Shown in pieces: positions 35,015-44,072 of a stretch of DNA of 64,000 bases (positions are counted from its first letter, which is position 1; each line of letters begins with the position of its first letter). A program made the position numbers and the translations under genes. The notes beneath the pieces are model-generated. The model did no database searches. It was not told where the DNA came from and saw only the letters and a program-made list of their open reading frames with translations. The stretch comes from Nocardioides sp. InS609-2 (GTDB lineage: Bacteria > Actinomycetota > Actinomycetes > Propionibacteriales > Nocardioidaceae), in NCBI RefSeq assembly GCF_023208195.1, contig NZ_CP060034.1:1922001-1986000 (forward strand), in the 5' to 3' direction.

Positions 35015-35977
35015 TCAGCGGGCGGCGCGCGCCTGCGACACGGCGTACAGGGTGACGGAGGCTGCGACGCCGGCGTTGAGCGACTCGAGCTGGTTGGCCA
35101 TCGGGATGCTGACGAGCTGGTCGCAGGTCTCGGCGACGAGTCGCGAGAGGCCGTTGCCCTCGGAGCCGACGACGATCACGAGCGGTACGTCGAACAGGCC
35201 GCCCTCGGACACCAGCTGGGGCAGCGTGACGTCACCATCGGCCGCGAGACCGACGACCATGCAGCCGGCCGACTGGTAGGCCTTGAGCTGACGGACGAGG
35301 TTGACGGTCTGCGCGATCGGAGTGCGTGCTGCGGCACCGGCCGAGGTCTTCCACGCCGACGCGGTCATGCCGGCCGCGCGGCGCTCGGGGATGAGCACGC
35401 CGTGCGCGCCGAAGCCCGAGGCCGAACGTACGACGGCGCCGAGGTTGCGGGGGTCGGTGACGGAGTCGAGGGCCACGATCAGCGCCATCTCGCCGCTGCC
35501 GGCGGAGTTGAGCAGGTCGTCGGCGTGGGCGTACTCGTACGACGGGATGCGGGCTGCGAGGCCCTGGTGCACCGCGCCACCGGTCATCTTGTCGAGCTCG
35601 GCCTTGGTGACCTCGAGCAGCGAGAGACCGCGCTCGGCAGCCAGCTTGAAGGCCTCACGCAGCCGGGCGTCGCGCTCGGCGCCCTCGGCGACGTAGATGC
35701 CGGTGACCGGGATGCCGGCACGCAGCGCCTCGACCACGGAGTTGCGACCGGCGACCCACTCGGCCTCGGTGCTCTTCGCGCTGCGGCGCTTGGGGCGGGC
35801 CTGCTCGGCGCGCTCGGTCTTCTCGTTGGACTTGTAGACCTTGTGGTTGGGGCGGTCCTTGGCCTTCGGCGTCGGCCCCCGGCCCTCGAGGCCGCGCTTC
35901 ACGCGACCGCCCGAGCCCACGGTCGGGCCCTTGCCGGTCTTGCGGATCGCGCCCTTGCGGGATGAGTTACCTGGCAT
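35015..35977 (-). CDS. rlmB: 23S rRNA 2'-O-ribose methyltransferase (G2251), RlmB/TrmH type
   Basis: A 320-residue SPOUT methyltransferase. A basic N-terminal extension (about 55 residues, GRVKRGLEGRGPTPKAKDRP) is followed by the substrate-binding domain (EWVAGRNSVVEALRAGIPV) and the knotted domain with VALDSVTDPRNLGAVVRSA, VIVVGSEGNGLSRLV and IPMANQLESLNAGVAASV. The ATG shares a base with the cysS stop (TGATG), so translation is coupled; cysS-rlmB is a conserved actinobacterial pair. Confidence 0.93.
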   Translation of the reverse strand: MPGNSSRKGAIRKTGKGPTVGSGGRVKRGLEGRGPTPKAKDRPNHKVYKSNEKTERAEQARPKRRSAKSTEAEWVAGRNSVVEALRAGIPVTGIYVAEGAERDARLREAFKLAAERGLSLLEVTKAELDKMTGGAVHQGLAARIPSYEYAHADDLLNSAGSGEMALIVALDSVTDPRNLGAVVRSASGFGAHGVLIPERRAAGMTASAWKTSAGAAARTPIAQTVNLVRQLKAYQSAGCMVVGLAADGDVTLPQLVSEGGLFDVPLVIVVGSEGNGLSRLVAETCDQLVSIPMANQLESLNAGVAASVTLYAVSQARAAR

Positions 35978-37395
35978 CAGATGCTCCATTGGGGGCCGGT
36001 GGGGGTGTCCTCGATGTCGATGCCCGCGGCCACGATCCGGTCGCGGATCGCATCGGCGGTGGCGAAGTCCTTCGCCGCACGCGCCTCGGCACGTCGTTCG
36101 AGGAGGCCGGCGACGAGGACGTCGACGGCCTGGGTGAGCTTGTCGGTGTCGGCGGAGGAGCCCGTGGACCACGCAGCGTCGGAGGGGTGCAGCCCGAGCA
36201 CGTCGAGCATCGCCAGGATGACCGACGCATAGGTGGTTGCGTCCTGCCCGGCAGCCAAGGCCTTGTTTCCGAGCCGCACATGGTCGTGGATGGAGGCGAC
36301 GGCGGCGGGTGTGCCGAGGTCGTCGTTCATGGCGTCCCAGAAATCCTGGGACACGGATTCGGCGTCCGTCGGCTGCGCTAGGTCGACACCTGACCGCTCG
36401 AGGAACGCCTCGATCCGCCGGAACCCGGTCGCGGCCTCCTCCAGCGCCTCGAAGCTGAACTCCACGTGGCTGCGGTAGTGCGCCGCCACCAGGTAGTAGC
36501 GCAGCTCGATGCCGCGGAAGCGCTCGAGCACAGCGGGGATCGTCAGCGAGTTGCCGAGGCTCTTGCTCATCTTCTCGCCGGCGGTGGTGATCCACGCGTT
36601 GTGCATCCAGTACGACGCGAAGCCGTGGCCCGCGGCGCGCGACTGTGCCTGCTCGTTCTCGTGGTGCGGGAACCGAAGGTCGACGCCGCCGCCGTGGATG
36701 TCGAAGGCCGTGCCGAGGTACTTCTCGGCCATCGCCGAGCACTCGATGTGCCAGCCCGGACGCCCCGGACCCCATGGCGAGGGCCAGGCAGCGGTCTCGG
36801 GCTCGGTCGCCTTCTTCCACGACTTCCACAGCGCGAAGTCGCGCGGGTCGCGCTTCCTGGCTGCCATCTGCGGGTCGGCGACTGCCTCTGCTGACTCCAT
36901 GTCGTCGATGCCCTGCCGCGTCAGCTCGCCGTACGACGGCCAGGAGCGCACGTCGAAGTAGACGTCGCCGGACCCGTCCTCCGCGGCGTAGGCGTGGCCG
37001 CGGGTGATGAGCTGCCCGATCATCTCGATCATCTCGGGGATGTGCCCGGTGGCGGCCGGTTCGTAGGTCGGCGGCGCGACGTTGAGCGCGGCGTAGGCCC
37101 GGTCGAGCTCGCGGTGCATCGCGTAGGCGAGGTTGTACCAGGGCCGGCCCTGCTCGGCGGCCTTCGCGAGGATCTTGTCGTCGATGTCGGTGATGTTGCG
37201 GATGAACGTCACGTCGTAGCCGAGCACCCCCAGCCAGCGCTGCAGCACGTCGAAGTTGACCCCGGAGCGCACGTGCCCGACGTGCGGCTCGCTCTGCACG
37301 GTCAGCCCACACACGTAGAGACCCGCCTTCCCCTCCTCGAGGGGGACGAAGTCACGGACCTCGCGGGTCGCGGTGTCGTGGAGCCTGAAGTTCAC
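35977..37395 (-). CDS. cysS: Cysteinyl-tRNA synthetase
   Basis: A 472-residue class I synthetase charging tRNA-Cys. The HIGH motif appears as [18 protein letters not shown], with zinc-ligand Cys in YVCGLT and [35 protein letters not shown] and [13 protein letters not shown] are standard. DIDDK distinguishes it from the related MshC ligase. It belongs to the widespread carD-ispD-ispF-cysS-rlmB neighbourhood, here rearranged. Confidence 0.96.
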   Translation of the reverse strand: MNFRLHDTATREVRDFVPLEEGKAGLYVCGLTVQSEPHVGHVRSGVNFDVLQRWLGVLGYDVTFIRNITDIDDKILAKAAEQGRPWYNLAYAMHRELDRAYAALNVAPPTYEPAATGHIPEMIEMIGQLITRGHAYAAEDGSGDVYFDVRSWPSYGELTRQGIDDMESAEAVADPQMAARKRDPRDFALWKSWKKATEPETAAWPSPWGPGRPGWHIECSAMAEKYLGTAFDIHGGGVDLRFPHHENEQAQSRAAGHGFASYWMHNAWITTAGEKMSKSLGNSLTIPAVLERFRGIELRYYLVAAHYRSHVEFSFEALEEAATGFRRIEAFLERSGVDLAQPTDAESVSQDFWDAMNDDLGTPAAVASIHDHVRLGNKALAAGQDATTYASVILAMLDVLGLHPSDAAWSTGSSADTDKLTQAVDVLVAGLLERRAEARAAKDFATADAIRDRIVAAGIDIEDTPTGPQWSI

Positions 37396-37479
37396 CAGCC
37401 CATCCTAAGTGCGGCCCCGACGCCGCCCTGCATCCGCGCGGCATCACCGAATGGCGTGACGGATGGGGCTGATGTGACC

Positions 37480-37485
37480 TACCGT
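37480..37485 (+). promoter_or_regulatory. -10 hexamer TACCGT upstream of the C39 peptidase gene
   Basis: TACCGT ends 6 nt before GTG 37492, the basis for choosing that start. Confidence 0.45.
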
Positions 37486-37491
37486 CGTCGC

Positions 37492-38694
37492 GTGCGCCGC
37501 CTTCCCCTCACTGCCCTGCTTGCCGCCGTGCTCGTGCCTGCGCTGACCGTCCCGCAGGCCGCCACGGCCGACACGGCGCGCGTCGAGGATCGGCAGATCA
37601 CGCAGACCTCCTGGACCTCCGGCGGCCAGCTGCGCGCCGGCACCTTGGTCGGCGTCAAGGTCGCGAAGGGGTCGCTGAAGCTCAAGAAGCCGACCGGGCA
37701 CCGTACCTACCTGGGCAAGAAGTACGAGACCGGCAGCTGGACGTCGGCCTGGGTCGAGCCCGGCTTCGCCCTCACCGAGCTGATCCCCTCGTGGCAGGCC
37801 ACCACGCCCGGCCAGAGCTGGATCGAGGTCAAGGCGCGGGTCCGCACGACCGCCTCCACCTCCTCATGGGACGTGATGGGCCGCTGGACCTCGGGCGAGG
37901 CCATTCGCCGCACCTCCGCCGGCACTCAGACAGACGACCTGGCTCGCGTCGCCGTCGACACCTTGCGCATTCTGGGCGACACGAATGCCGCGACCGGCTG
38001 GCAGCTGAAGGTCACGCTGCTCCGCGCACCCGACTCGGGCGCTGTCGTCTCGCTCGACCGGGTCGGCGCGGTCGCCTCACGGCTGCCCGTCACCGACGAC
38101 GTACACACCTCCGCGCCCGGGCCGGGCGTGGGCACCACCCTCGACGTGCCGGCGTACTCCCAGATGGTGCATGCCGGTCACTACCCGCAGTGGGGTGGCG
38201 GCGGTGAGGCCTGGTGCTCGCCGACGTCGGTCGCGATGGTGCTCGGCTACCGCGGCGCGACACCGGCCGCAGCGCTGGCCTACGCCGGCTCCGGCCACCC
38301 CGACCCGATGGTCGACTACGCAGCCCGGATGACCTACGACCACGGCTACGACGGCACCGGCAACTGGGCCTTCAACACGGCGTACGCCGGGCAGTCCGTG
38401 CCCGAGGCGTATGTGACGCGGCTGCGCAGCCTGCGTGAGGCCGAGGACTACATCACCGCCGGCACCCCGCTCGTCGTGTCGGTCGCATTCGGCCGCGGCG
38501 AGCTCACCGGCGCCCCCATCTCGTCGACGCCCGGCCACGTGATGGTGATCGTCGGCTTCACCGCGACCGGAGACGTGGTCGTCAACGACCCCGCCGCCCC
38601 CACCGACGCGAGCGTTCGGCGTACCTACAGGCGCTCGGAGTTCGAGGACGCCTGGATCCCGACCTCCGGCGGCACGGCGTACGTCATCCGCTGA
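37492..38694 (+). CDS. Secreted C39-like cysteine peptidase
   Basis: A 400-residue exported protein with a Sec signal (RRLPLTALLAAVLVPALTV, cleavage near AATA-DTA). The N-terminal 180 residues are beta-rich; the C-terminal peptidase_C39_2 domain has Cys242 in EAWCSPTSVAMVLGY, His349 in TPGHVMVIVGF and Asp366 in VVNDPAAPTD. Such proteins often process wall-associated peptides. An in-frame GTG at 37474 would add six residues without improving the signal. Confidence 0.88.
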   Translation: MRRLPLTALLAAVLVPALTVPQAATADTARVEDRQITQTSWTSGGQLRAGTLVGVKVAKGSLKLKKPTGHRTYLGKKYETGSWTSAWVEPGFALTELIPSWQATTPGQSWIEVKARVRTTASTSSWDVMGRWTSGEAIRRTSAGTQTDDLARVAVDTLRILGDTNAATGWQLKVTLLRAPDSGAVVSLDRVGAVASRLPVTDDVHTSAPGPGVGTTLDVPAYSQMVHAGHYPQWGGGGEAWCSPTSVAMVLGYRGATPAAALAYAGSGHPDPMVDYAARMTYDHGYDGTGNWAFNTAYAGQSVPEAYVTRLRSLREAEDYITAGTPLVVSVAFGRGELTGAPISSTPGHVMVIVGFTATGDVVVNDPAAPTDASVRRTYRRSEFEDAWIPTSGGTAYVIR

Positions 38695-38712
38695 ACTTCG
38701 GCGGCCAGCGGG

Positions 38713-40224
38713 CTACGCGTCCTGCACGGTGAAGTCGACGCCGTGCCAGCCCTCGGAACCGTTGGGTACGACGTCGACCAGCGCGCTGCTCTGCACGAAC
38801 CCGGTCTTGTCCGTGGCGCGGACGCGCAGGATGCGGTCGCCCGGGGTGACCGACACGGTGGCCGCCCACTGCACCCAGGTGTCGTCGGTGCCGGGGTCGG
38901 CGATCTCGGCGGTCGTCCAGGCACCGCCGTCGAGGGCGACCTCGACCTTCTCGACGCCGGTGTGCTGCGCCCACGCGATGCCGCCCACGCGCAGGTCGCC
39001 GGCCGGGACGTCGGCGCCGGACCGGGGTACGTCGATGCGTGAGGACAGCTTGACCGGCCCCTGCTCCGACCAGCCGCGGTCGGTCCAGTAGGCGGAGAAG
39101 TCGCTGAACTTCGTGACCTCGAGGTCGACTACCCACTTGCACGCCGACACGTAGCCGTAGAGCCCGGGAACGATCGTGCGCACCGGGAACCCGTGCTCGA
39201 GAGGCAGCGGCCGGCCGTTCATCGCGACGGCCAGCATCGCGTCGCGATCGTCGGTGAGCGCGGAGAGGGGGGTGCCGCATGTCCAGCCGTCGTCACTGGT
39301 CTGGAGCACGGCGTCGGCGCCCGCCTGCACGCCCACCTCCTCCAGCAGCGCGGCCAGCCGGACGCCGCTCCACCAGGCATTGCCGATGAGTGGCCCACCC
39401 ACCGGGTTGGAGACGCAGTTGAGAGTGATCCAGGCCTCGGTGAGCTCACGGTCGAGAAGGTCGGAGAAGCTCAGCGTGAGCTCGCGGTCGACCAGGCCGT
39501 GGATGCGCAGCCGCCAGTCGCTGGCGGTGATCGTCGGCACCGCGATCGTGGTGTCGATGAGATAGAAGTCCTCGGGGCGAGTGCGCCAGGGCGTGATCCC
39601 GTCGACGCCGATCCGGGTCTTGACCGGAGGTTCGCGCCGGGTGATCCCGGGCAGCCGCAGCAGCCGTCGACTCTCCTCGACCCTGCGCTTGCCGGCACCC
39701 ACGAAGCGGCCCAGCACCGCTACGCCCGCTGCACCCGCACCGATCGTGGCCGCCGTCGTCAGGAACCGGCGCCGACCGTCGTCGTCGGCGCCCGGTGCCG
39801 GCTTGACGCGACGGCCGAGCAGGTCGAGGCAGACCACCCAGGTGACGAAGCCGACGATCACCGGCAGTGCGTCGGTCGCCCGCGCCCCCGAGTGGCTCAG
39901 CACGGCGAAGAGGCCGAAGCCGGCCAAGGCCAGCCAGGCCAGCAGCGACCAGCGCCACGATCGGGAGCCCAGCCACCCGACGATCACGAACATGAGAGAG
40001 GTCAGCAAGATGACCGTCACGACGAGCACCGGCTTGTCGGCGTGGCCCAGGAGCCTGATGGCGCGTTCGGCGACGAAACCCGGCGTCATCCGCACGACCA
40101 GCTCGGCGACGGCCACGACCGGCGACTCGCGGATCGTGAGGAGCAGGGCGACGGCGTAGCTCGTCGCGAGACCAGCGAGGCCGGACACCAGTCCTGCCAC
40201 TGCCCACCTGCGAGACCCCGTCAT
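38713..40224 (-). CDS. Membrane-bound molybdopterin oxidoreductase (sulfite-oxidase fold)
   Basis: A 503-residue protein. About five membrane helices (residues 8-185) precede a Tat-like RRRFLTTAATIGAGAAGVAVL, then the catalytic domain with Moco-ligand Cys270 in TLNCVSNPVGG, HGLVDRELTLSFSDLL, HGFPVRTIVPGLYGYVSACK and a C-terminal dimerisation domain (RIDVPRSG, VEKVEVALDGGAW). Electrons probably pass to the quinone pool or a cytochrome. Substrate is not defined for this membrane branch. Confidence 0.92.
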   Translation of the reverse strand: MTGSRRWAVAGLVSGLAGLATSYAVALLLTIRESPVVAVAELVVRMTPGFVAERAIRLLGHADKPVLVVTVILLTSLMFVIVGWLGSRSWRWSLLAWLALAGFGLFAVLSHSGARATDALPVIVGFVTWVVCLDLLGRRVKPAPGADDDGRRRFLTTAATIGAGAAGVAVLGRFVGAGKRRVEESRRLLRLPGITRREPPVKTRIGVDGITPWRTRPEDFYLIDTTIAVPTITASDWRLRIHGLVDRELTLSFSDLLDRELTEAWITLNCVSNPVGGPLIGNAWWSGVRLAALLEEVGVQAGADAVLQTSDDGWTCGTPLSALTDDRDAMLAVAMNGRPLPLEHGFPVRTIVPGLYGYVSACKWVVDLEVTKFSDFSAYWTDRGWSEQGPVKLSSRIDVPRSGADVPAGDLRVGGIAWAQHTGVEKVEVALDGGAWTTAEIADPGTDDTWVQWAATVSVTPGDRILRVRATDKTGFVQSSALVDVVPNGSEGWHGVDFTVQDA

Positions 40225-40255
40225 GTCCCAAGTGTGACTCAGGCATGATCATGTC

Positions 40256-40750
40256 GTGACCGACCTGCCCCCTCCGGCCCTGCCGCGCACCGGCGTCGGC
40301 ACCGACGTACACCGTCTCGTCGAGGGTGCGGAGCTCCAGCTGGCCGGCCTCGCCTGGCCAGACGAGCCCCTGGGTCTCGCGGGTCACTCCGACGCCGACG
40401 TGGCCGCCCATGCCGCCTGTGACGCGCTCCTCTCGGCCGCCGGGATCGGCGATCTCGGCAGCAACTTCGGTACGTCGGAGCCCGAGTGGGCCGGCGCCTC
40501 CGGCGCGGCACTGCTCGCCGAGACCGCCCGTCGGGTGCGCGCGGCCGGCTACGAGATCGGCAACGTCGCGATCCAGGTCATCGGCAACCGCCCCCGCCTC
40601 GGGCCGCGCCGCGCCGAGGCCGAAGCCGCACTGTCGGCGGCTGTCGGTGCTCCGGTGTCGGTCTCGGCCACGACCACCGACGGGCTCGGCCTCACCGGCC
40701 GCGGCGAGGGCATCGCCGCCATCGCCACCGCACTGGTGGTCGGCCGGTGA
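40256..40750 (+). CDS. ispF: 2-C-methyl-D-erythritol 2,4-cyclodiphosphate synthase
   Basis: A 164-residue MEP-pathway enzyme that cyclises CDP-methylerythritol 2-phosphate to the cyclodiphosphate with loss of CMP. Zinc ligands are in GVGTDVHRL and the trailing His of [28 protein letters not shown] and [20 protein letters not shown] close the active site. GTG start. The TGA overlaps the next gene's GTG. Usually fused to or adjacent to ispD; here ispD is 1.3 kb downstream. Confidence 0.96.
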   Translation: MTDLPPPALPRTGVGTDVHRLVEGAELQLAGLAWPDEPLGLAGHSDADVAAHAACDALLSAAGIGDLGSNFGTSEPEWAGASGAALLAETARRVRAAGYEIGNVAIQVIGNRPRLGPRRAEAEAALSAAVGAPVSVSATTTDGLGLTGRGEGIAAIATALVVGR

Positions 40751-41628
40751 TCACGCAGGACGGCCTCGAGCTGTACGTCGAGCGGCACGGCCACGACGAC
40801 GCCCCGCTGACCGTCGTACTCGCGCACTGCTGGACCGCCGACGTCGCCGACTGGCACTACCAGGTGCGCGACCTGCTGAGCCGCTACGGCCACGAGATCG
40901 CCGTGCTGACGTGGGACCACCGCGGCCACGGCCGCTCGGCCAGGTCACCGGCGGCGTCGTGCACGGTGGCCGACGTGGCCCGCGACATGGGTGACGTGAT
41001 CGACGCACACGCGCCCACCGGAGCCCTGGTCGTCGCCGGTCATTCGCTGGGCGGGATGGCGATGATGTCGCTGGCCGAGCAGCGACCCGACCTGGTCGAG
41101 CGGGTACTAGGCGCGGCGTTCGTCGCCACGTCGTCGGGCCACATGGACAAGGTGACCCTCGGGATGCGCGAGCTTGCTCCGCGGGTCAAGGCGCAGGTGC
41201 CCCGGCTGCTGGCTGCCCGGGCCCGGCTGCTGTCGCGCCGCGAGCGCCGTCGTACACCCCGGATCGAACGGTGGGTGGTCAACAGGTTCCTCTTCGGAGA
41301 GCCGCTGCGCCCGCGCGACGCCGGTCTCGTCGTCGACCAGATCATCAACTGCCCGCCGGAGACGATGAGCGGGTTCTACGCCGACTTCCAGACGCACGAG
41401 CGGGCCGCGGCCCTCGCGGCGTACGACGGGATCCCCACGGTCGTGCTCGTCGGCAGCGAGGACCTGCTGACCCCGCTGTCGCACGCACGGCGGATCGCCG
41501 CCTCGGTGCGCGGCGCCCGGCTCGTCGTGGCGCCCGGCGCCGGCCACATGCTGCCCCTGGAGCGAGATCGTCTCGTCAGCGACGCGCTGATCGAGCTGGT
41601 GGACGCAGCCCTCGTCGCCACCGGCTAG
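40747..41628 (+). CDS. Alpha/beta hydrolase
   Basis: A 293-residue hydrolase: [13 protein letters not shown] oxyanion region, [10 protein letters not shown], nucleophile elbow [13 protein letters not shown], Asp in [15 protein letters not shown] and His in [11 protein letters not shown]. The start overlaps the ispF stop (GTGA), so it is translationally coupled to it, though no role in isoprenoid synthesis is known for such proteins. The 3' end overlaps the convergent NirD-like gene by four bases. Confidence 0.9.
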   Translation: MITQDGLELYVERHGHDDAPLTVVLAHCWTADVADWHYQVRDLLSRYGHEIAVLTWDHRGHGRSARSPAASCTVADVARDMGDVIDAHAPTGALVVAGHSLGGMAMMSLAEQRPDLVERVLGAAFVATSSGHMDKVTLGMRELAPRVKAQVPRLLAARARLLSRRERRRTPRIERWVVNRFLFGEPLRPRDAGLVVDQIINCPPETMSGFYADFQTHERAAALAAYDGIPTVVLVGSEDLLTPLSHARRIAASVRGARLVVAPGAGHMLPLERDRLVSDALIELVDAALVATG

Positions 41629-41978
41629 CCAGCGGACGCCTCCGGCAGCCTTCGCAGACCAACCAGCACCACGCCGTCGACGACGCGAACCTCATATACG
41701 GGTACGACGACGTGCGGATCGTCGAGACACTCACCCGTGCGCAGGTCGAACGCGTGCCGGTGCAGGGGCGACGCCACGAACGGCACGTCCCCCCGCACAC
41801 CCACGATGCCGCGGGCCAGCGCCGACGCCTTGGCGAACGGGTCGTAGTTGCCCAGCACGCGCACCTGGTCGTCGTCGGTGCGGAAGATGGCCACCGCCTG
41901 CCCGTGCACGAGCGCGGTCGCGCCGCGGTCGACCTCGAGCTCCACCAGCCGGCACACCGGTTCCCACTCCGTGCCCAT
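41625..41978 (-). CDS. NirD-like (nitrite reductase small subunit/Rieske-fold) protein
   Basis: A 117-residue Rieske-fold protein: VCRLVELEVDRGATALVHGQ, VAIFRTDDDQVRVLGNYDPF, VASPLHRHAFDLRTGECLDD and the final strand VYEVRVVDGVVLVGL. The pattern is that of NirD, which keeps the fold but lacks [2Fe-2S] ligands; only one Cys is present. No nirB is in the window. GGAGGAGG six bases before the ATG is one of the strongest ribosome sites here. Confidence 0.85.
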   Translation of the reverse strand: MGTEWEPVCRLVELEVDRGATALVHGQAVAIFRTDDDQVRVLGNYDPFAKASALARGIVGVRGDVPFVASPLHRHAFDLRTGECLDDPHVVVPVYEVRVVDGVVLVGLRRLPEASAG

Positions 41979-42065
41979 CCGCGCCTCCTCCGGTTGCTCC
42001 CGAAAGTAGGTGCGCCGTGTTGTGGCGGGGTCTCCGTCGTGTTTCGTCCGTGAAACGGACCGCCG

Positions 42066-42071
42066 TACCCT
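42066..42071 (+). promoter_or_regulatory. -10 hexamer TACCCT upstream of ispD
   Basis: TACCCT ends 7 nt before the ispD ATG. Confidence 0.45.
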
Positions 42072-42078
42072 CACCTCC

Positions 42079-42750
42079 ATGTCTGCCGCCGTCGTCGTCC
42101 TCGGAGCCGGCTCCGGCTCGCGTGTCGGCGCCGAGGTCAACAAGGTCCTGCTGGTGCTGGGCGACCGGCCGGTGCTCGCGCACTCGGTGACCACCGCCCT
42201 GGCCGTCCCGGGAGTACGACGGGTGGTCGTCGTGTTCGCGCCCGGCGAGAGTGATGCCGTGGCCGACGCCCTGAGCCCACATCTCGGCGACGCCGAGGTG
42301 CTGCTGGTCGAGGGGGGCGCCACCCGGCACGCGTCGGAGTGGGCGGCGGTCCGCGCGTTGCGCGCCGAGATCGGGTCGGGCGAGATCGACGTCGTGGCAA
42401 TCCACGACGGCGCGCGCCCGCTGGCCGACGTCGCGCTCTTCGAGGCCACCCTGGCGGCGGCACGCGTGCACGGCGGGGCGATCCCGGTCGTCCCGGCCAG
42501 CGGACTGATCCGCAGTGACGGCACGGGGGCCGCGGCCGGCCTGGGCGTCGTACAGACTCCGCAGGCGTTCCGGGCACCCGCGCTGCTGGCCGCACACACC
42601 GCGGCCGCGGCGGAGGGCTTCGACGCGACCGACACGGCGGCCGTGCTCGACCGCTACGCCGACGTCGAGGTCGCCGCCGTGCCCTCCACGAGCCACAACC
42701 TCAAGGTGACGTTCGCCGAGGACGTCGCCCTCGCCGCCGCCTTGCTCTAG
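42079..42750 (+). CDS. ispD: 2-C-methyl-D-erythritol 4-phosphate cytidylyltransferase
   Basis: A 223-residue MEP-pathway enzyme making CDP-methylerythritol. The nucleotide loop [53 protein letters not shown] and [15 protein letters not shown] are all present. The usual PVTDTIK arm is replaced by [11 protein letters not shown], losing the DT pair that contacts substrate in E. coli. Its 3' end overlaps by four bases a convergent IspD-like paralogue that retains this arm. Confidence 0.93.
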   Translation: MSAAVVVLGAGSGSRVGAEVNKVLLVLGDRPVLAHSVTTALAVPGVRRVVVVFAPGESDAVADALSPHLGDAEVLLVEGGATRHASEWAAVRALRAEIGSGEIDVVAIHDGARPLADVALFEATLAAARVHGGAIPVVPASGLIRSDGTGAAAGLGVVQTPQAFRAPALLAAHTAAAAEGFDATDTAAVLDRYADVEVAAVPSTSHNLKVTFAEDVALAAALL

Positions 42751-43307
42751 TCAGGCGCGGTCAGCAGCTCGAGCAGGCGTACGTCGTCGGGCGAGGCCAC
42801 CCGCCGAGCCTCCGGCGGCGCCTCGACGAACTCCACCGCGTGGTCGGCGACCAGCCGCGACACGAGTGCGGAGAGGTCTTCGCCGGGCGGCGTCTCGAGG
42901 CCGACCACGACCCGTGCCGGCAGCACGACCGGGGACGCCAGCGCCAACAGCCCGGCCCGGTCGACGGTCTCACCCACCAGGCCGGCGCGTACGACCTTGA
43001 CGGTGTCGGTGACCGGCCGGACGCCGACCACGACCACGTCGTCGTCGACCGCGCGGCGGACGCAGGAGGCGATGAACCCGGCCGGCGTCATCGGGCACAG
43101 GCTGTCGTGCAGCGCGAACGGCTCGGCCGCGTCGCGGATCGACGCCCAGTCGGCGGAACCGTCGACCGGCGTCACGCCCGACTGCCCCAGCGCCCAGGAC
43201 GCGCACGCGACCAGGGCCTCACCGTGGATGAGCGTGAACGGGAGGGTGCCGCGGTCGTGGGCCAGCACGACGCCCAGGGCGTCGGGGACCTCGTCGTACT
43301 CGGACAT
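42747..43307 (-). CDS. Degenerate IspD-like paralogue
   Basis: A 186-residue protein that aligns by eye with IspD throughout: [20 protein letters not shown] (nucleotide loop without GxGxR), [15 protein letters not shown] (VHDAARP equivalent, Arg lost), [12 protein letters not shown] (arm intact), [15 protein letters not shown] (QTPQ lost) and [15 protein letters not shown] at the end. Nucleotide-binding residues are gone, so it is unlikely to be active alone. It follows carD on the same strand, where ispD usually sits. ATG 43307 chosen because the upstream GTG lies inside the carD terminator. Confidence 0.8.
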   Translation of the reverse strand: MSEYDEVPDALGVVLAHDRGTLPFTLIHGEALVACASWALGQSGVTPVDGSADWASIRDAAEPFALHDSLCPMTPAGFIASCVRRAVDDDVVVVGVRPVTDTVKVVRAGLVGETVDRAGLLALASPVVLPARVVVGLETPPGEDLSALVSRLVADHAVEFVEAPPEARRVASPDDVRLLELLTAPD

Positions 43308-43331
43308 CGTGCGGGCCACGCTATCGAGAGA

Positions 43332-43374
43332 CAGCACGACCCCCGACACGGGACGTGTGTCGGGGGTCGTGCTG
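43332..43374 (-). terminator. Hairpin terminator of carD
   Basis: AGCACGACCCCCGACAC (43333-43349) and 43357-43373 are perfectly complementary, extended by one C-G pair, with a 7-nt loop. Eighteen base pairs, 12 bp after the carD stop on the minus strand; only a weak TGTCTCTC follows. Confidence 0.85.
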
Positions 43375-43385
43375 ATGAGTTGAAC

Positions 43386-43871
43386 TCAGGAGGCGAGGAC
43401 CTCGTCGAGGATCGCCTCGGCCTTGTCCTCGTTGGTGTGCTCGGCCAGCGCAAGCTCGGAGACGAGGATCTGGCGCGCCTTGGCCAGCATCCGCTTCTCA
43501 CCCGCGGAGAGCCCGCGGTCACGCTCACGACGCCACAGGTCGCGGACGACCTCGGAGACCTTCATGACGTCGCCGCTGTGCAGCTTCTCGAGGTTGGCCT
43601 TGTAGCGGCGCGACCAGTTGGTCGGCTCCTCCACATGGGCGGCCCGGAGGACGTCGAACACGCGGTCGAGGCCCTCCTTGTCGACGACGTCGCGGACGCC
43701 GACAAGATCGAGGTTGCAGGCCGGGACGCGCACGACCAGGTCCTGCTGAGCGACAATCCGAAGAACGAGGTATTCCCGGTCCTCCCCCTTGATGGTCCGC
43801 ATCTCGATGTCCTCGATGATGGCAGCCCCGTGATTCGGGTAAACAACCGTTTCGCCGACGGTGAAAGTCAT
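43386..43871 (-). CDS. carD: CarD family RNA polymerase-binding transcription factor
   Basis: A 161-residue global regulator that stabilises RNA polymerase open complexes. N-terminal RNAP-interaction domain [19 protein letters not shown] with [18 protein letters not shown]-terminal helical DNA-binding domain with [20 protein letters not shown] and a Trp ([15 protein letters not shown]) that wedges at the -10 upstream edge. AGGAAGGGG precedes the ATG; a TAGAAT about 30 bases further up may be its -10. Confidence 0.97.
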   Translation of the reverse strand: MTFTVGETVVYPNHGAAIIEDIEMRTIKGEDREYLVLRIVAQQDLVVRVPACNLDLVGVRDVVDKEGLDRVFDVLRAAHVEEPTNWSRRYKANLEKLHSGDVMKVSEVVRDLWRRERDRGLSAGEKRMLAKARQILVSELALAEHTNEDKAEAILDEVLAS

Positions 43872-44072
43872 ATGTTCGGTACCCCTTCCTAGGACTCCAT
43901 TCTAACACGTCCTCGACTGGCCGCTTCCTTCGTTTCCGCAGGTCAGAGGCCCATTGTGGGCTTGACAGAACATGTGCTCCTGTGGTGGCGGCCAGGTTTC
44001 AGGGCTCGACTCGTCCGCACGGGAGGGTCATATGTGCCGCCCTGGGGCGGACGAGCCGCGATACTTCGGCAC

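Noticed and set aside
35015..37312. A 765-residue minus-strand open frame spanning rlmB and cysS
   Set aside because: Only the part from 35977 matches RlmB; the rest is an out-of-frame shadow of cysS.
43308..43349. Upstream GTG start for the IspD-like gene
   Set aside because: It begins inside the 18-bp carD terminator stem; the ATG at 43307 starts the IspD similarity.
43960..43965. TTGACA as a -35 box for the UbiA-like gene
   Set aside because: No acceptable -10 hexamer is found 16-19 bp downstream.
43956..44072. N-terminal extension of the UbiA-like protein
   Set aside because: The extra 39 residues are not hydrophobic or UbiA-like; ATG 44073 begins the family region.
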